Below, piece after piece: positions 9,080-18,087 of a stretch of DNA of 64,000 bases. Below the pieces are notes generated by a model, which had not been told where the DNA came from, ran no database searches, and was given only the letters and a program-made list of their open reading frames with translations. This DNA is from Litchfieldia alkalitelluris. Lineage in GTDB: Bacteria; Bacillota; Bacilli; Bacillales; Salisediminibacteriaceae. Location: contig NZ_KZ119600.1 of the NCBI RefSeq assembly GCF_002153425.1, positions 314,825-378,824 on the forward strand. Reading direction: 5' to 3'. The position numbers and the translations under genes are program-made. How positions within the stretch are numbered: the first letter of the stretch is position 1; each line of letters starts with the position of its first letter.

Positions 9080-10183
9080 ATGACTATCAAAAAACGATTA
9101 ATTCTTTCAAATATAGGTATGATTATTATTCCTATCGTAGCATTTCTTGCTATAGAAATAATGCTAGGTTATATCTTTTACCTTTGGGTAGGTGGAGCAA
9201 TAAGGGATAATCTAGAATTATTTCTATCACTTCGAATTATTGGAATGTTGTTGGTTATCATCGTAACAAATGGTATGTTAACTTATTTTGTTTCACAAAG
9301 TATTATAAGGCCTATTCAAGAGTTAATGAATGCTGCAAAAGAAATAAGTAATGGTAATCTGGATTATAAAATGGAAGTGAACAATAAAAAAGATGAGCTA
9401 GATCAGTTAACTGCGGATTTTGAAGCGATGCGTTTGAAGTTAAAGAAAGCACAGGAATTACAGAATATCTATGAGGAGAATCAGAAAGAGTTAATTGCGA
9501 GTATTTCCCATGACTTAAAGACCCCGATTACATCTATAAGGGGATATGTAAAGGGGATTCAGGATGGGGTAGCTAATACTCCCGACAAGTTAGATCGTTA
9601 TATGAAAACAATAGATCAGAAAGCACAGGGGATGAATCAATTAATAGAAGAACTTTTTCTATATTCTAAGCTAGATTTACAAAGTGTTCCTTTCGACTTT
9701 GAAGAGCTTGATTTGAATGCTTATTTGAAAGATTATATCGAAGAAATAAACTTTGATCTGGAAAAAGAGGGAGTAGCAGTTACTTATAACAAAAATGAAG
9801 GAGATGTTTATACTGTCTATGCAGATCGAGATAAAATAAAACGTGTACTGGACAATATAATTCAAAATAGCCTGAGGTATATGAATAAAGAAATAAAGCA
9901 GTTAAAAATTTCTCTAGTAGAAGAGGACGTTCAGGTTCTAGTAGAGATAATGGACAATGGAATAGGGATCAAGGAAGATTTGCTTCCTTTTATCTTTGAT
10001 AGATTTTATCGAATCGACTCCTCTAGAAGCTTAGAAACAGGTGGGAGCGGGTTAGGGTTAGCTATTGTGAAGAAAATTGTAGAGGAACATCGTGGAACAA
10101 TATGGGCTCAGAGCCGTTTAGGAGAAGGAACTAGTGTTATCTTCACATTACCTAAGCCAACAAAGGAGGACAATTATGAGTAA
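9080..10183 (+). CDS. Sensor histidine kinase with short extracytoplasmic loop
   Basis: A 367-residue kinase. Two transmembrane helices (about 12-36 and 52-70) enclose only about 15 residues, so there is no real external sensor domain. Then come HAMP (about 71-125), the H box SHDLKTPITS with His144, and N, G1 and G2 boxes (NSLRY, DNGIGI, GGSGLGLAIV). Short-loop kinases usually sense within the membrane or through a partner transporter. The gene order is kinase then regulator, overlapping by 8 bases. It follows the HrtBA-like pump genes, which supports pump-linked sensing. The ribosome binding site (AGGTAGTGG) is modest. Confidence 0.9.
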   Translation: MTIKKRLILSNIGMIIIPIVAFLAIEIMLGYIFYLWVGGAIRDNLELFLSLRIIGMLLVIIVTNGMLTYFVSQSIIRPIQELMNAAKEISNGNLDYKMEVNNKKDELDQLTADFEAMRLKLKKAQELQNIYEENQKELIASISHDLKTPITSIRGYVKGIQDGVANTPDKLDRYMKTIDQKAQGMNQLIEELFLYSKLDLQSVPFDFEELDLNAYLKDYIEEINFDLEKEGVAVTYNKNEGDVYTVYADRDKIKRVLDNIIQNSLRYMNKEIKQLKISLVEEDVQVLVEIMDNGIGIKEDLLPFIFDRFYRIDSSRSLETGGSGLGLAIVKKIVEEHRGTIWAQSRLGEGTSVIFTLPKPTKEDNYE

Positions 10184-10862
10184 AATACTCATCATTGAAG
10201 ATGAACAGAGCATCGCAGAATTAGAGAGAGATTATTTAGAGGTAAATGGATTTGAAAGTGATATAGCAAAAAATGGAGAAGAAGGTTTGAAAAAAGCATT
10301 AGAAGGAAATTATCAGCTAATTATACTTGATTTAATGTTGCCAGGTATAGATGGTTTTGACCTTTGTAAGAAGATTAGAGCACAATTAAATATTCCTATT
10401 TTAATGGTGACGGCGCGGAAAGAAGATATTGATATTATTCGAGGATTTGATAGAGGGGCAGATGACTATATCGAAAAGCCATTCAATCCAAATGAATTAG
10501 TAGCCAGAGTAAAAGCTCATATATCAAGGTATAAACGACTAGTCAATAGTGAACCAAACGATCATTCTATTCAAGTTAGGGGGTTGGTCATCGATAAAAG
10601 CTCCCGTAAAGTTTTCTTAAATCAAGAAGAAAAAACTCTAAGGGGAAAAGAATTTGATTTGCTTTTCTTTTTAGCTTCAAATCCAAATCAAGTGTTTAGT
10701 AAGGACCATTTATTTGAACGAGTGTGGGGTTACGATTCTATGGGGGATATCTCTACAGTTACTGTACACATTAGAAGAATTAGAGAGAAAATTGAAGTTG
10801 ATCCGTCTAACCCAGAGTATATTGAAACAATATGGGGCGTGGGTTATCGATTTTTATCATAA
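10176..10862 (+). CDS. OmpR/PhoB-family response regulator
   Basis: A 228-residue regulator: receiver domain with acidic pair Glu8/Asp9, phospho-acceptor Asp52 and Lys in YIEKPF, then a winged-helix DNA-binding domain ending VTVHIRRIREKIE and WGVGYRF. I set the start at ATG 10176, preceded by AAAGGAGG with ideal spacing, rather than the in-frame codon at 10134 inside the kinase gene. Partner of the kinase just upstream. The 11-bp-phased repeats at 7101 and 10923 are its likely binding sites. Confidence 0.95.
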   Translation: MSKILIIEDEQSIAELERDYLEVNGFESDIAKNGEEGLKKALEGNYQLIILDLMLPGIDGFDLCKKIRAQLNIPILMVTARKEDIDIIRGFDRGADDYIEKPFNPNELVARVKAHISRYKRLVNSEPNDHSIQVRGLVIDKSSRKVFLNQEEKTLRGKEFDLLFFLASNPNQVFSKDHLFERVWGYDSMGDISTVTVHIRRIREKIEVDPSNPEYIETIWGVGYRFLS

Positions 10863-10864
10863 AC

Positions 10865-10902
10865 AAAAGCTACTGACCTAAATTAGGGGCGGTAGCTTTT
10901 CT
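10865..10902 (+). terminator. Terminator after the two-component genes
   Basis: Stem aaaagctac/gtagctttt, arms 10865-10873 and 10892-10900. Confidence 0.65.
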
Positions 10903-10922
10903 TATACTCTGATCCATCTATA

Positions 10923-10950
10923 TTTAAGGATTATTTAATAATTTGTTAAG
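10923..10950 (+). promoter_or_regulatory. Phased direct repeats, probable response-regulator operator
   Basis: TTTAAG (10923), TTTAAT (10934) and GTTAAG (10945) recur with an exact 11-bp period about 80 bp before the small membrane-protein operon. The motif and spacing match the array at 7101 before the pump genes. Confidence 0.5.
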
Positions 10951-11029
10951 AGTCTATTTAGAACTACTCGGTATCCTTTAAATAGATCACTTCTTTAGTA
11001 TACAAGTGATAATACAAGGAGGAAATAGA

Positions 11030-11458
11030 ATGAAAACAAACAAACAGCAAGTAAATGTTATATATGTTTTAGGCATTGCAATTTCTACAATGTTGATCTT
11101 ATTTGGAACCATAACATCTATTTCATTATGGATAGATGGTTATCAACTACGGAGCGTTATGGGCAGCTTGCTCTTTGTTATTATAGGTGGAATGCTCTTA
11201 GTTTTTCTATTGTTGATACTAGAGACCAAAAAGTCATACGGCATGAATCAGCTCATTGCAGCAGGTTATTCCATTGGCATTGGACTTATCCTTTTTAGTA
11301 TTTTTGTTGGTGTAAACTCTGGAACTACGATGAATAGCTGGGAAATAGCCCTTTCATCCGGAATGCTCTTCTTTACTAGCGGAGTTGGGATTTTGGTTGC
11401 TTTACTAGTAGGGTTTGGGTGGAAAAAGAATAAGGAAATAAGTGGGGAAAGCGAATGA
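11030..11458 (+). CDS. Four-helix small membrane protein, unknown function
   Basis: A 142-residue protein with four predicted transmembrane helices (about 10-32, 42-64, 73-95, 107-130) and a lysine-rich C-terminal tail. I do not recognise the family. ATG 11030 is preceded by AAGGAGGAAATAG; an upstream in-frame codon at 11006 would place that site inside the coding region. The last four bases overlap the next gene (ATGA). Phased repeats upstream suggest control by the regulator at 10176. Confidence 0.75.
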   Translation: MKTNKQQVNVIYVLGIAISTMLILFGTITSISLWIDGYQLRSVMGSLLFVIIGGMLLVFLLLILETKKSYGMNQLIAAGYSIGIGLILFSIFVGVNSGTTMNSWEIALSSGMLFFTSGVGILVALLVGFGWKKNKEISGESE

Positions 11459-11649
11459 GAACAATAATCATCATATTTTTCGGATTGTTATTTGGATTTT
11501 TACTGGGGATAGTTATTGGTGGTTTTAGGCTATGGGAACCATATCATGTATTAGGGGTTATAACCTCCCCACATTATTTGGCATTATTCTTTGCTATTAT
11601 ATTGCCAGTATTAGATGTGAAGTTCTTTCCTAAGGATAAAGAAAAATAG
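11455..11649 (+). CDS. Two-helix small membrane protein, unknown function
   Basis: A 64-residue protein with two hydrophobic helices (about 3-22 and 37-53) and a charged tail (KFFPKDKEK). It overlaps the preceding gene by 4 bases (ATGA), so the two are translationally coupled and probably act together in the membrane. No family is recognised. Confidence 0.7.
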   Translation: MRTIIIIFFGLLFGFLLGIVIGGFRLWEPYHVLGVITSPHYLALFFAIILPVLDVKFFPKDKEK

Positions 11650-11902
11650 TTGATACCATTTTGCATATGTAACCAAGTGAAAACGGTAAAACCTCAAACA
11701 AATAAAATAGAGTAAGCTTTGAAAAGTTGGTTTCCAATTATTTTTATCAAATAACCTAATTAATTACTATAGATAAATAGTATATTCGTGTTTTTTTTAA
11801 TTCCACTGAATATCTAGTTATATAATCATCCGTAAAATTAATAAGAACATAGTATAGTAGGAAACCTCCTTTAGAGTAAAGGAGATGGAGGTGAAGAATA
11901 CA

Positions 11903-13042
11903 TTGACACCATTATATAAATTACGCCAACCTGCGAATCAAGCATATATTAAACCAGTAGTAGGCGTATTTGTAAGTCGTTCTGTTATTCGAAAACTATT
12001 AGATCAAAATTCCCTTTTTAGGATTAATGAGCTTCGTCAAGCAAATCATGTGGCAGGTGTAGAGCTGTACTTCTTTTCCATTAAAGATGCTGATATAAAT
12101 AAAAAGACCATAAAGGGAACTTATTATTGTAATGACACTGATAAATGGACACAAAAGATATTTCCTTTACCCGACGTAATGTATAATCGGCGATCTGCGG
12201 GGAAGATAAGTGTTCAAGTGTTTCGAGATCAGCTAATAGAGTACGGCTGTTTATTGCTGAATCCAGTTGCTGATTTTGATAAGTGGGACCAGCATTTTCA
12301 ATTATTACAGCACAGGGATATAGCAAAACACTTGCCTGTCACTATACCATATAAAAATATAGATAGTTTAAAAGAAATGTTGGTATTGCACGATAAAGTA
12401 TATATTAAGCCTCGAATTGGGCGGTATAGTCGTTATGTTATCCGTGTTAGTAAGCTACTAAAAGGGGGGTATGAATATTGTTATTACGATAAAAAACTTG
12501 TGGTCAAGTATGTGGATAGTCTATATGAGCTTCACCATAGGCTGTCTACAATATTAAACGGAAGAGATTCGATTATACAACAGGCCATCGAAAGTGACTA
12601 TCATAGCCAAGATCGTATAACAGATATGCGAGCAGAGGTTCAGCGTAATAGTAATGGAAAACTAGAGGTCGTTGCTATATCAGTGCGGGTAGGGGATTTA
12701 GGTTCACCTGTTACAAGTATGCGGACAAATGCTAGTGTTTACTCTTTGGAGAAGTATTTTAAAGTGATGCACGATTATACGGATGAACAATTTAACCGAT
12801 TAAAGGGTAGAATCGTTCGGTTTCTTGTAAAAATATATACCGGTGTTGAGGGAGTCCATGGGACTTTTGGTGAATTGGGGATTGATTTAGTATTGGATAA
12901 TGCTGACAATCCCTGGCTTATAGAATGTAACGCCAAATCAGCCAAGGTTGCCTTAATTGAATCTTATGATAAAAAGACTATACGTAGGGCCTTCATCAAT
13001 CCTCTCGCTTATGCTAAATACCTTGCAATAAATAAGAAATGA
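11903..13042 (+). CDS. YheC/YheD-type endospore coat-associated protein (ATP-grasp)
   Basis: A 379-residue ATP-grasp-like protein of the YheC/D family, found on spores of Bacillus. Features: PVVGVFVSRS at the N-terminus, YIKPRIGRYSRYV (ATP-binding lysine region) in the middle, and GELGIDLVLD...WLIECNAKS near the C-terminus, the metal and nucleotide site of the fold. I chose TTG 11903 because GGAGGTG at 11887-11893 is well placed for it; ATG 11885, 18 bases upstream, would have AAAGGAG almost touching it. The substrate and reaction are unknown. It borders a glycan cluster that resembles spore-coat polysaccharide genes. Confidence 0.85.
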   Translation: MTPLYKLRQPANQAYIKPVVGVFVSRSVIRKLLDQNSLFRINELRQANHVAGVELYFFSIKDADINKKTIKGTYYCNDTDKWTQKIFPLPDVMYNRRSAGKISVQVFRDQLIEYGCLLLNPVADFDKWDQHFQLLQHRDIAKHLPVTIPYKNIDSLKEMLVLHDKVYIKPRIGRYSRYVIRVSKLLKGGYEYCYYDKKLVVKYVDSLYELHHRLSTILNGRDSIIQQAIESDYHSQDRITDMRAEVQRNSNGKLEVVAISVRVGDLGSPVTSMRTNASVYSLEKYFKVMHDYTDEQFNRLKGRIVRFLVKIYTGVEGVHGTFGELGIDLVLDNADNPWLIECNAKSAKVALIESYDKKTIRRAFINPLAYAKYLAINKK

Positions 13043-13100
13043 ATTAGTCTAAGCGTCGATTATCTATCTAGATTAATGGCCTTTACGCTATAACGAAAAA

Positions 13101-13122
13101 TGGTCCTCTTAATTGAAGACCA
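13101..13122 (-). terminator. Weak terminator for the NeuB-like gene
   Basis: On the minus strand, tggtc...gacca is an imperfect stem followed by TTTTTCG. Confidence 0.45.
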
Positions 13123-13228
13123 TCTTCACGTATTGTTTTTGGGTATAGTCTAACGTTCTTTTCCTAGTATATCGTATGCTTAATGACGTCTTGGACATAT
13201 TGTTTTTATACTGAATTCAAATTATCGC

Positions 13229-14248
13229 TTAATGATCAACAAGTACTGAAGTAATTAGTTCGTCCTTGTCTAAATTAAAATTAGCTTTTTTACCAATTAC
13301 GGAAAAGTAAAGTAGATAAGGATCTTGAAGTGTAGTAACCGATGTACGTTTAAATCCTAAATCATGTTCTCGAATTATTTGCCCCTTCGTAATGTGACGA
13401 TTCGATACTAATGCTTTTTTCATAGGTCCAATTTGTCTTTGCGTCAGTTGGTCATCTGGAATGAACCTACTCTTATTAGTCACAGTTTCAACAAAGGATA
13501 GGTTTTCTAGTATCCCTTTTAACCTTTTTGGGTGAACAGACGATTCGTAATCTACACGCTTCACGCCAGGGCTTACAGTGATATGTTTTTCAAAAATTCG
13601 ACATCCATAAATATAGGCATACTCCATGAGCTTTGTGTCTAAGCTACTATCCCATTCTGTATGATCGGCATACCCGACTGGACACTGGAAATACTCAGAG
13701 AGTGACTTGATTTTGGATAATTCAATTTTTGAAACATCTGTTGGGTAATTTTGATAGCCATACATGAGATAAATCTCACGGTTTTGTTTTGATTTTAAGT
13801 GATCTATTGTCCTTTCTAATTCAGTTGTGTTTACCCCACTTAAACTAATAAATACAGGGAAACTAGTTTCGTTTATTCGATCTAACAGAGGGATATCATT
13901 AATTGATGTACCGTGTATGCTAACGGCATCACAATTTTCATAATCTAATATATCGACACTATCCATATCATCTAGCAAACAAATGACATCCAAATCATGC
14001 CTTTTTGCTTCTTTTAGTATTTTCGACCATTCATTTTTATTAAAAACCCAATTTTTAACAACTGGGTACAAATTGTGATCACTTGTCATATATTGATCAA
14101 GATTCGTTAACAGATGGAATTTAATAGCATGAGCAAACCCTTTTGTTTCTTGAATAAGCTTTAAAAGATACTGTTGATCCCCTTCGTGTATATAAGCTGT
14201 TTCTGCAATGAGATAGGGAGATGATTTCAGTAAAAACGGATTGGTCAT
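13229..14248 (-). CDS. NeuB-like sialic/nonulosonic acid synthase paralog with SAF domain
   Basis: A 339-residue protein. It keeps the NeuB layout: IAETAYIHEGD at the start, CPVGYADHTEW and FEKHITVSPGVKRVDYESSV in the barrel, and a C-terminal SAF (antifreeze-like) domain with VSNRHITKGQIIREHDL. NeuB enzymes condense phosphoenolpyruvate with an N-acyl hexosamine. The barrel is divergent: the usual motif rich in GGNHNG is AETAYIHEGDQ here, and the standard KFQ is KFH. ATG 14248 is preceded by AGAGGTG at good spacing. It is transcribed away from the GT-B gene at 14382. A second, more standard NeuB lies at 23126, so this one may use another substrate. Confidence 0.75.
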   Translation of the reverse strand: MTNPFLLKSSPYLIAETAYIHEGDQQYLLKLIQETKGFAHAIKFHLLTNLDQYMTSDHNLYPVVKNWVFNKNEWSKILKEAKRHDLDVICLLDDMDSVDILDYENCDAVSIHGTSINDIPLLDRINETSFPVFISLSGVNTTELERTIDHLKSKQNREIYLMYGYQNYPTDVSKIELSKIKSLSEYFQCPVGYADHTEWDSSLDTKLMEYAYIYGCRIFEKHITVSPGVKRVDYESSVHPKRLKGILENLSFVETVTNKSRFIPDDQLTQRQIGPMKKALVSNRHITKGQIIREHDLGFKRTSVTTLQDPYLLYFSVIGKKANFNLDKDELITSVLVDH

Positions 14249-14381
14249 TATCATACACCTCTTCAAAATATTTATTTTATATCCTATACAGATTTTATTT
14301 AGATGTTACTTCAAATAAATGGGGGATAGTGCATATTTAATTAAGTATTATAAATTCATAAAATGAATGGGAGTGTTCAGG

Positions 14382-15848
14382 ATGTACGGAGGAGAAGTTT
14401 TGAATGCGCATTTAATTTTAAGATATGGATTAACAAAAGAATTTTTTGAAACATTTCGTTCAGTTACTTTTTCTAGGATTGAACTTCCGCTGCTTATGGT
14501 ACTTGAATATTATAAATATATCCAACCGATTGTGGATAAAAATATATCAAATCGAAAGTATAGGAGACAAAAGCGCTATCCCTTCAAGTCTATGAAAGAC
14601 GTACAAAGAGTTTTATTTCGAAGTCCACCCCCGATCAAAAAATTAGACAGGAATAAAGAAAGAAAAGCTATTCTAATGCCTGCTGCTTTCCTACCTCTTG
14701 CCCTTAAACATCTTAAAAAAGATCATGTAATTTTAATCGTTTCAACCAAAAAGGATACACTCCTCTTGCAAAAATACAAACTTCCTTCCAACTTTGAAGT
14801 TTTTTATATTGGAAAAGAAATGAAATCCATAGAGATTTCAAACAAAAGAAGGGGGAGAATGGAAAAGATAATAAGAGAAATTTGTCTAGAGAATAAAACA
14901 CACGAGGTTTTCGGTACACCATCATTTCAAGAATGGCTGATAAAAAAAAGCTTAAAAGTAATGAAAGAAATGAAGCTTCTAAAGGGGTTAATCCGTCAAA
15001 AGCCTATTGGTTTGATACTGCATCATGCAGAACTATCAAGTACAGGAGGGGCGCTATCTTTACTCGCATTAAGATATGAGCTTCCATTTATTAATGTTCA
15101 GTATAATTTAACAACTGATGTGTCAATAATCCCCTCGCGTGCATCTCAATATTGTGTATGGGGAAATCATAGTCAAAATTGGTTAATGAGTAAAGGGATT
15201 CCAAAAACTAAGATTCATAAAGTCGGTAGTCTGCGTTTTGAAATTGAAAACAATACAACCAAGGTAAAACGTCAAGACCTTATGAAAGAGTTAAAAATAC
15301 CAACCAATCATCAGATTGTGCTCTGGACCACACAACCATTCCCAGAGGAGATCAATAGACTGATTTTACAGTGGATAAAAATGTCAATTAAGGATCGTCC
15401 ATTTACTGTAATCATTAAACCACACCCAAATGACAAACTAGATTATCGCAATCTAATAAATGGAGCGGATCAAAACATTCTTTTACCAACTAATTACGAG
15501 TTATATGATTTACTAGTAAACGCTGACTATTGTATGACTGTATCCTCAAATACGGCAGTCGAGGCTGCGACAGAAAACAAAGGTATTTTCGTATTACAAC
15601 CTCCAATGAAGTATGACTTCTTTCAAAACTATAACGGCTATCATGAACATTTAGTGAAAGCCAATGCAGGGGTAGTCATAAAAAATGAACGCAATATGAA
15701 GCATTTACTAAAGGAACTGGCTGTGAACCCCCAGTATCAAAAATCATTAATTAAAAAGAGTCAGCAGTTTGCTTTAGAAACCGTTGATCAAAGGGGAAAT
15801 GCCACTGACCGAATATGTCAGTTGATTCGTACATTACAAGCTAATTGA
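14382..15848 (+). CDS. GT-B glycosyltransferase, capsule/teichoic-type
   Basis: About 488 residues. The C-terminal Rossmann half carries VLWTTQPFPEE, VIIKPHPND, VNADYCMTVSSNTAVEAA and a later FQNYNGYHEHLV. This pattern is shared by CDP-glycerol-type, polysialyl-type and surface-glycan transferases; the HP and S(N/S)T(A/S)xEA motifs bind the nucleotide sugar. It probably uses a CMP- or UDP-activated sugar to extend a surface glycan. The start is uncertain: ATG 14382 (GGGAG 8 bases upstream) or TTG 14400 (GGAGGA 6 bases upstream). It is followed 16 bases later by a cytidylyltransferase gene, which fits a nonulosonate transferase. It is related to the minus-strand gene at 16651. Confidence 0.75.
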   Translation: MYGGEVLNAHLILRYGLTKEFFETFRSVTFSRIELPLLMVLEYYKYIQPIVDKNISNRKYRRQKRYPFKSMKDVQRVLFRSPPPIKKLDRNKERKAILMPAAFLPLALKHLKKDHVILIVSTKKDTLLLQKYKLPSNFEVFYIGKEMKSIEISNKRRGRMEKIIREICLENKTHEVFGTPSFQEWLIKKSLKVMKEMKLLKGLIRQKPIGLILHHAELSSTGGALSLLALRYELPFINVQYNLTTDVSIIPSRASQYCVWGNHSQNWLMSKGIPKTKIHKVGSLRFEIENNTTKVKRQDLMKELKIPTNHQIVLWTTQPFPEEINRLILQWIKMSIKDRPFTVIIKPHPNDKLDYRNLINGADQNILLPTNYELYDLLVNADYCMTVSSNTAVEAATENKGIFVLQPPMKYDFFQNYNGYHEHLVKANAGVVIKNERNMKHLLKELAVNPQYQKSLIKKSQQFALETVDQRGNATDRICQLIRTLQAN

Positions 15849-15864
15849 GAAAAGGAGGATATTT

Positions 15865-16617
15865 ATGAAAATAGGATTGTTAATTACAGCTAGGTTAAAG
15901 TCTACAAGACTTCCATTAAAAGCAATCTTGCCATTAAGAAATAAACCGGTCATTGACTTAGTTATTGATCGAGCAAAAAGAGTAGAATATATAGATCAAG
16001 TTGTTTTATGTACGTCCTATCATCCCCAGGATAAACCACTAGTGGATCGCGCGAAGGTAAATGAAATTGACTATTTTATGGGTGATCCAGATGATGTGTT
16101 GATGCGTTTATACCGGGCTGCTACATTTTACGGTTTTGATTATATCATTTCCATTACTGGAGATAATCCGCTATTTTCGACTCACTACACCCATAAAATG
16201 ATTGATTTGATTATTAGGGAAAAACCTGATTATATAAAAGTTCTAAAGTTACCTTTGGGAATGTTTACGTACGGGGTAAGCTATTCCGCTCTAAAAACAG
16301 TGTGTGAACAGAAACAAATACGAGATACGGAAATTTGGGGAGAATGGTTTGAGAAAAATCAAGCATTTAACGTGCAAAATATCGTAGCTGATGAAAGGGA
16401 CCAGGTAGATGCAAGACTAACATTGGACACTGAAGAAGATTATCAGATGCTAATGTCATTATCTGAACTTTTAACAGATGATCAATGGTATAGTGATCGC
16501 TGTATTGTACAATGCTTAAACAATAATAAAGATCTAATAAGAATAAATGAGGAAGTTGAACAGAAGAGTTTATCACCAGATGAAAAAAAACGAATACGTC
16601 AACATTGGAAACAATGA
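15865..16617 (+). CDS. spsF: SpsF-type cytidylyltransferase
   Basis: A 250-residue GT-A-fold nucleotidyltransferase of the SpsF/CMP-sugar synthetase group: N-terminal ITARLKSTRLPLKAI (nucleotide-binding loop), then YFMGDPDDVLMRLYRA and SITGDNPLFS with the metal-binding Asp. SpsF belongs to the Bacillus subtilis spore-coat polysaccharide operon and is expected to activate a nonulosonic acid with CTP. AAAGGAGG precedes the ATG, 16 bases after the glycosyltransferase stop. It probably supplies the CMP-sugar made by the NeuB-like enzymes of this cluster. Confidence 0.8.
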   Translation: MKIGLLITARLKSTRLPLKAILPLRNKPVIDLVIDRAKRVEYIDQVVLCTSYHPQDKPLVDRAKVNEIDYFMGDPDDVLMRLYRAATFYGFDYIISITGDNPLFSTHYTHKMIDLIIREKPDYIKVLKLPLGMFTYGVSYSALKTVCEQKQIRDTEIWGEWFEKNQAFNVQNIVADERDQVDARLTLDTEEDYQMLMSLSELLTDDQWYSDRCIVQCLNNNKDLIRINEEVEQKSLSPDEKKRIRQHWKQ

Positions 16618-16624
16618 TAAGAAG

Positions 16625-16676
16625 GAGCTGTGGCGAGAGATTTAGTTTAATCAATTAATCAATCGCCACAGCTCTT
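16625..16676. terminator. Convergent terminator whose stem enters a coding end
   Basis: A perfect 12-bp stem gagctgtggcga (16625-16636) / tcgccacagctc (16663-16674). The right arm encodes the last residues (KELWR) of the minus-strand glycosyltransferase, and its stop codon lies in the loop. The hairpin serves the cytidylyltransferase transcript and probably the opposing one too. Confidence 0.8.
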
Positions 16677-17997
16677 TATTCGTGATTTCCTTTTGGGAGT
16701 CTATACCATTTAAAACAAATTTTCGTTGGAGAGATTTGAGAAAAGTTGGATTCTTTATCGATTGTAATATCATTTTTTTTATTTGTTTTGAAGAACGTAA
16801 AGGTCGGGGCTGTTTTTTCAAATAATACAATGGCGGTACGGTGCCATAAAATACAACTGGCTTTTCAAGTATAAGGGCTTCATATGCAACAGATGAATAT
16901 GGTGTAATGATCAGGTTTGATTGTATAATCATCTCTCTTAAAGGCTTTTTACCATGAGCAACAATCGCTGAGCCCCTTTGAAGTAATAATTTTTTGTACA
17001 TCTTTTTTTTTCTTTGATCAGGATGTAATTTATAGGTGACTTTGATGTTATATGGAATGTTAGAGATGGCCCGTTCTATCTTTTTAATTAGTTTCTTGTT
17101 GTACACATACCCAAGTGGTTGTAAGGCAACAAGTAAATTAAGATCATAATGTGATCTTTTTTTTGTGTACTTCCTATTCTTGGAGTTGGTATTTGAGCTA
17201 CGGAAAAAAAGAGGAGCAGCAACTTTAATTTTGTTTTTGGGAGCTCCATGTGATATCAAATATTGTCTATGAGATTCTCCCCAAACAATATTTACATCTG
17301 CATTAACCGGGAGATGTGCCAACTCACCAAATATACCATGTTGAATATTAACTGTTAATATCTTTCGGTTTTGAGCAAACGAAGTGACTAAGCAGCCATG
17401 CCGATTAATTGTTGAACCATAAACAGTAAGTTTAATTGGATATTGTTCAAATAATGTTTGTACTTGACGAATCCGTTTTAATAGTCGTTGTAATCTTTTT
17501 TTCATCCATTCTATGAAAGTATTTGTTTTGAAATAATCGGGTGTGGAATTTGCAGACACGATATGCTCCAAATGTGTAAAAACAAGCCTTTCTTCTTCCG
17601 TTGGAATGTAAGATTCCCCTAACTTAGGGAGATAAATTAGGGGGCGACACTCCTTCACTTTTAACATTGTTTGATATTCCCTCTTATGGTGCGCTAGATA
17701 GATAAATGATTTGTTTTTAATCCCTTTTGTTATAGGGTATAACTCCGATCGTATTAATATATTTCCATCTACATGATGATCTGGATTTGAAGTAATGAGG
17801 TAGGGACGGCAAGCATCTTGAATCTTACTATTAAACGAGAAGTCTGTATTATATTTAGTCATGTTTTGTTTATTTAAGAATTTTTGAAAATCTCTCAAGA
17901 GCAATAACGGTAAAGAGATTTTATTATATTGAAGCAACTTAAAAGTAAATAAAAATTCAATTGAAAAAAACCAAATGGTTCGGATTTTATGGTCCAT
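16651..17997 (-). CDS. GT-B glycosyltransferase, capsule/CDP-glycerol-type
   Basis: A 448-residue protein with the same C-terminal layout as the gene at 14382: NIQHGIFGELAHLPVNADVN, VWGESHRQYLISHGAP, VTYKLHPDQRKKK and TPYSSVAYEALILEKPVVFYG. The HP and SS...AYEAL motifs form the nucleotide-sugar site of capsule and teichoic-acid-type transferases. I set the start at ATG 17997 (AAGAGG 9 bases upstream) rather than ATG 18006, which has no room for a ribosome site. It lies 81 bases after the dehydratase gene on the same strand, so the two probably share a transcript. The acceptor and donor are unknown. Confidence 0.75.
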   Translation of the reverse strand: MDHKIRTIWFFSIEFLFTFKLLQYNKISLPLLLLRDFQKFLNKQNMTKYNTDFSFNSKIQDACRPYLITSNPDHHVDGNILIRSELYPITKGIKNKSFIYLAHHKREYQTMLKVKECRPLIYLPKLGESYIPTEEERLVFTHLEHIVSANSTPDYFKTNTFIEWMKKRLQRLLKRIRQVQTLFEQYPIKLTVYGSTINRHGCLVTSFAQNRKILTVNIQHGIFGELAHLPVNADVNIVWGESHRQYLISHGAPKNKIKVAAPLFFRSSNTNSKNRKYTKKRSHYDLNLLVALQPLGYVYNKKLIKKIERAISNIPYNIKVTYKLHPDQRKKKMYKKLLLQRGSAIVAHGKKPLREMIIQSNLIITPYSSVAYEALILEKPVVFYGTVPPLYYLKKQPRPLRSSKQIKKMILQSIKNPTFLKSLQRKFVLNGIDSQKEITNKELWRLIN

Positions 17998-18087
17998 GTT
18001 ATTCATCCTCTTGCTATGTTTCCCAATTGATCAGTTTCATAATCTCACTAATTTCAATAGGTTTGACTTGGTTGGAACGATATGATG

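Noticed and set aside
11848..11856. CATAGTATA before the YheC/D-type gene as a sigma-K promoter
   Set aside because: It fits the -10 pattern CATANNNTA but no -35 at the right distance is visible; kept only as a hint.
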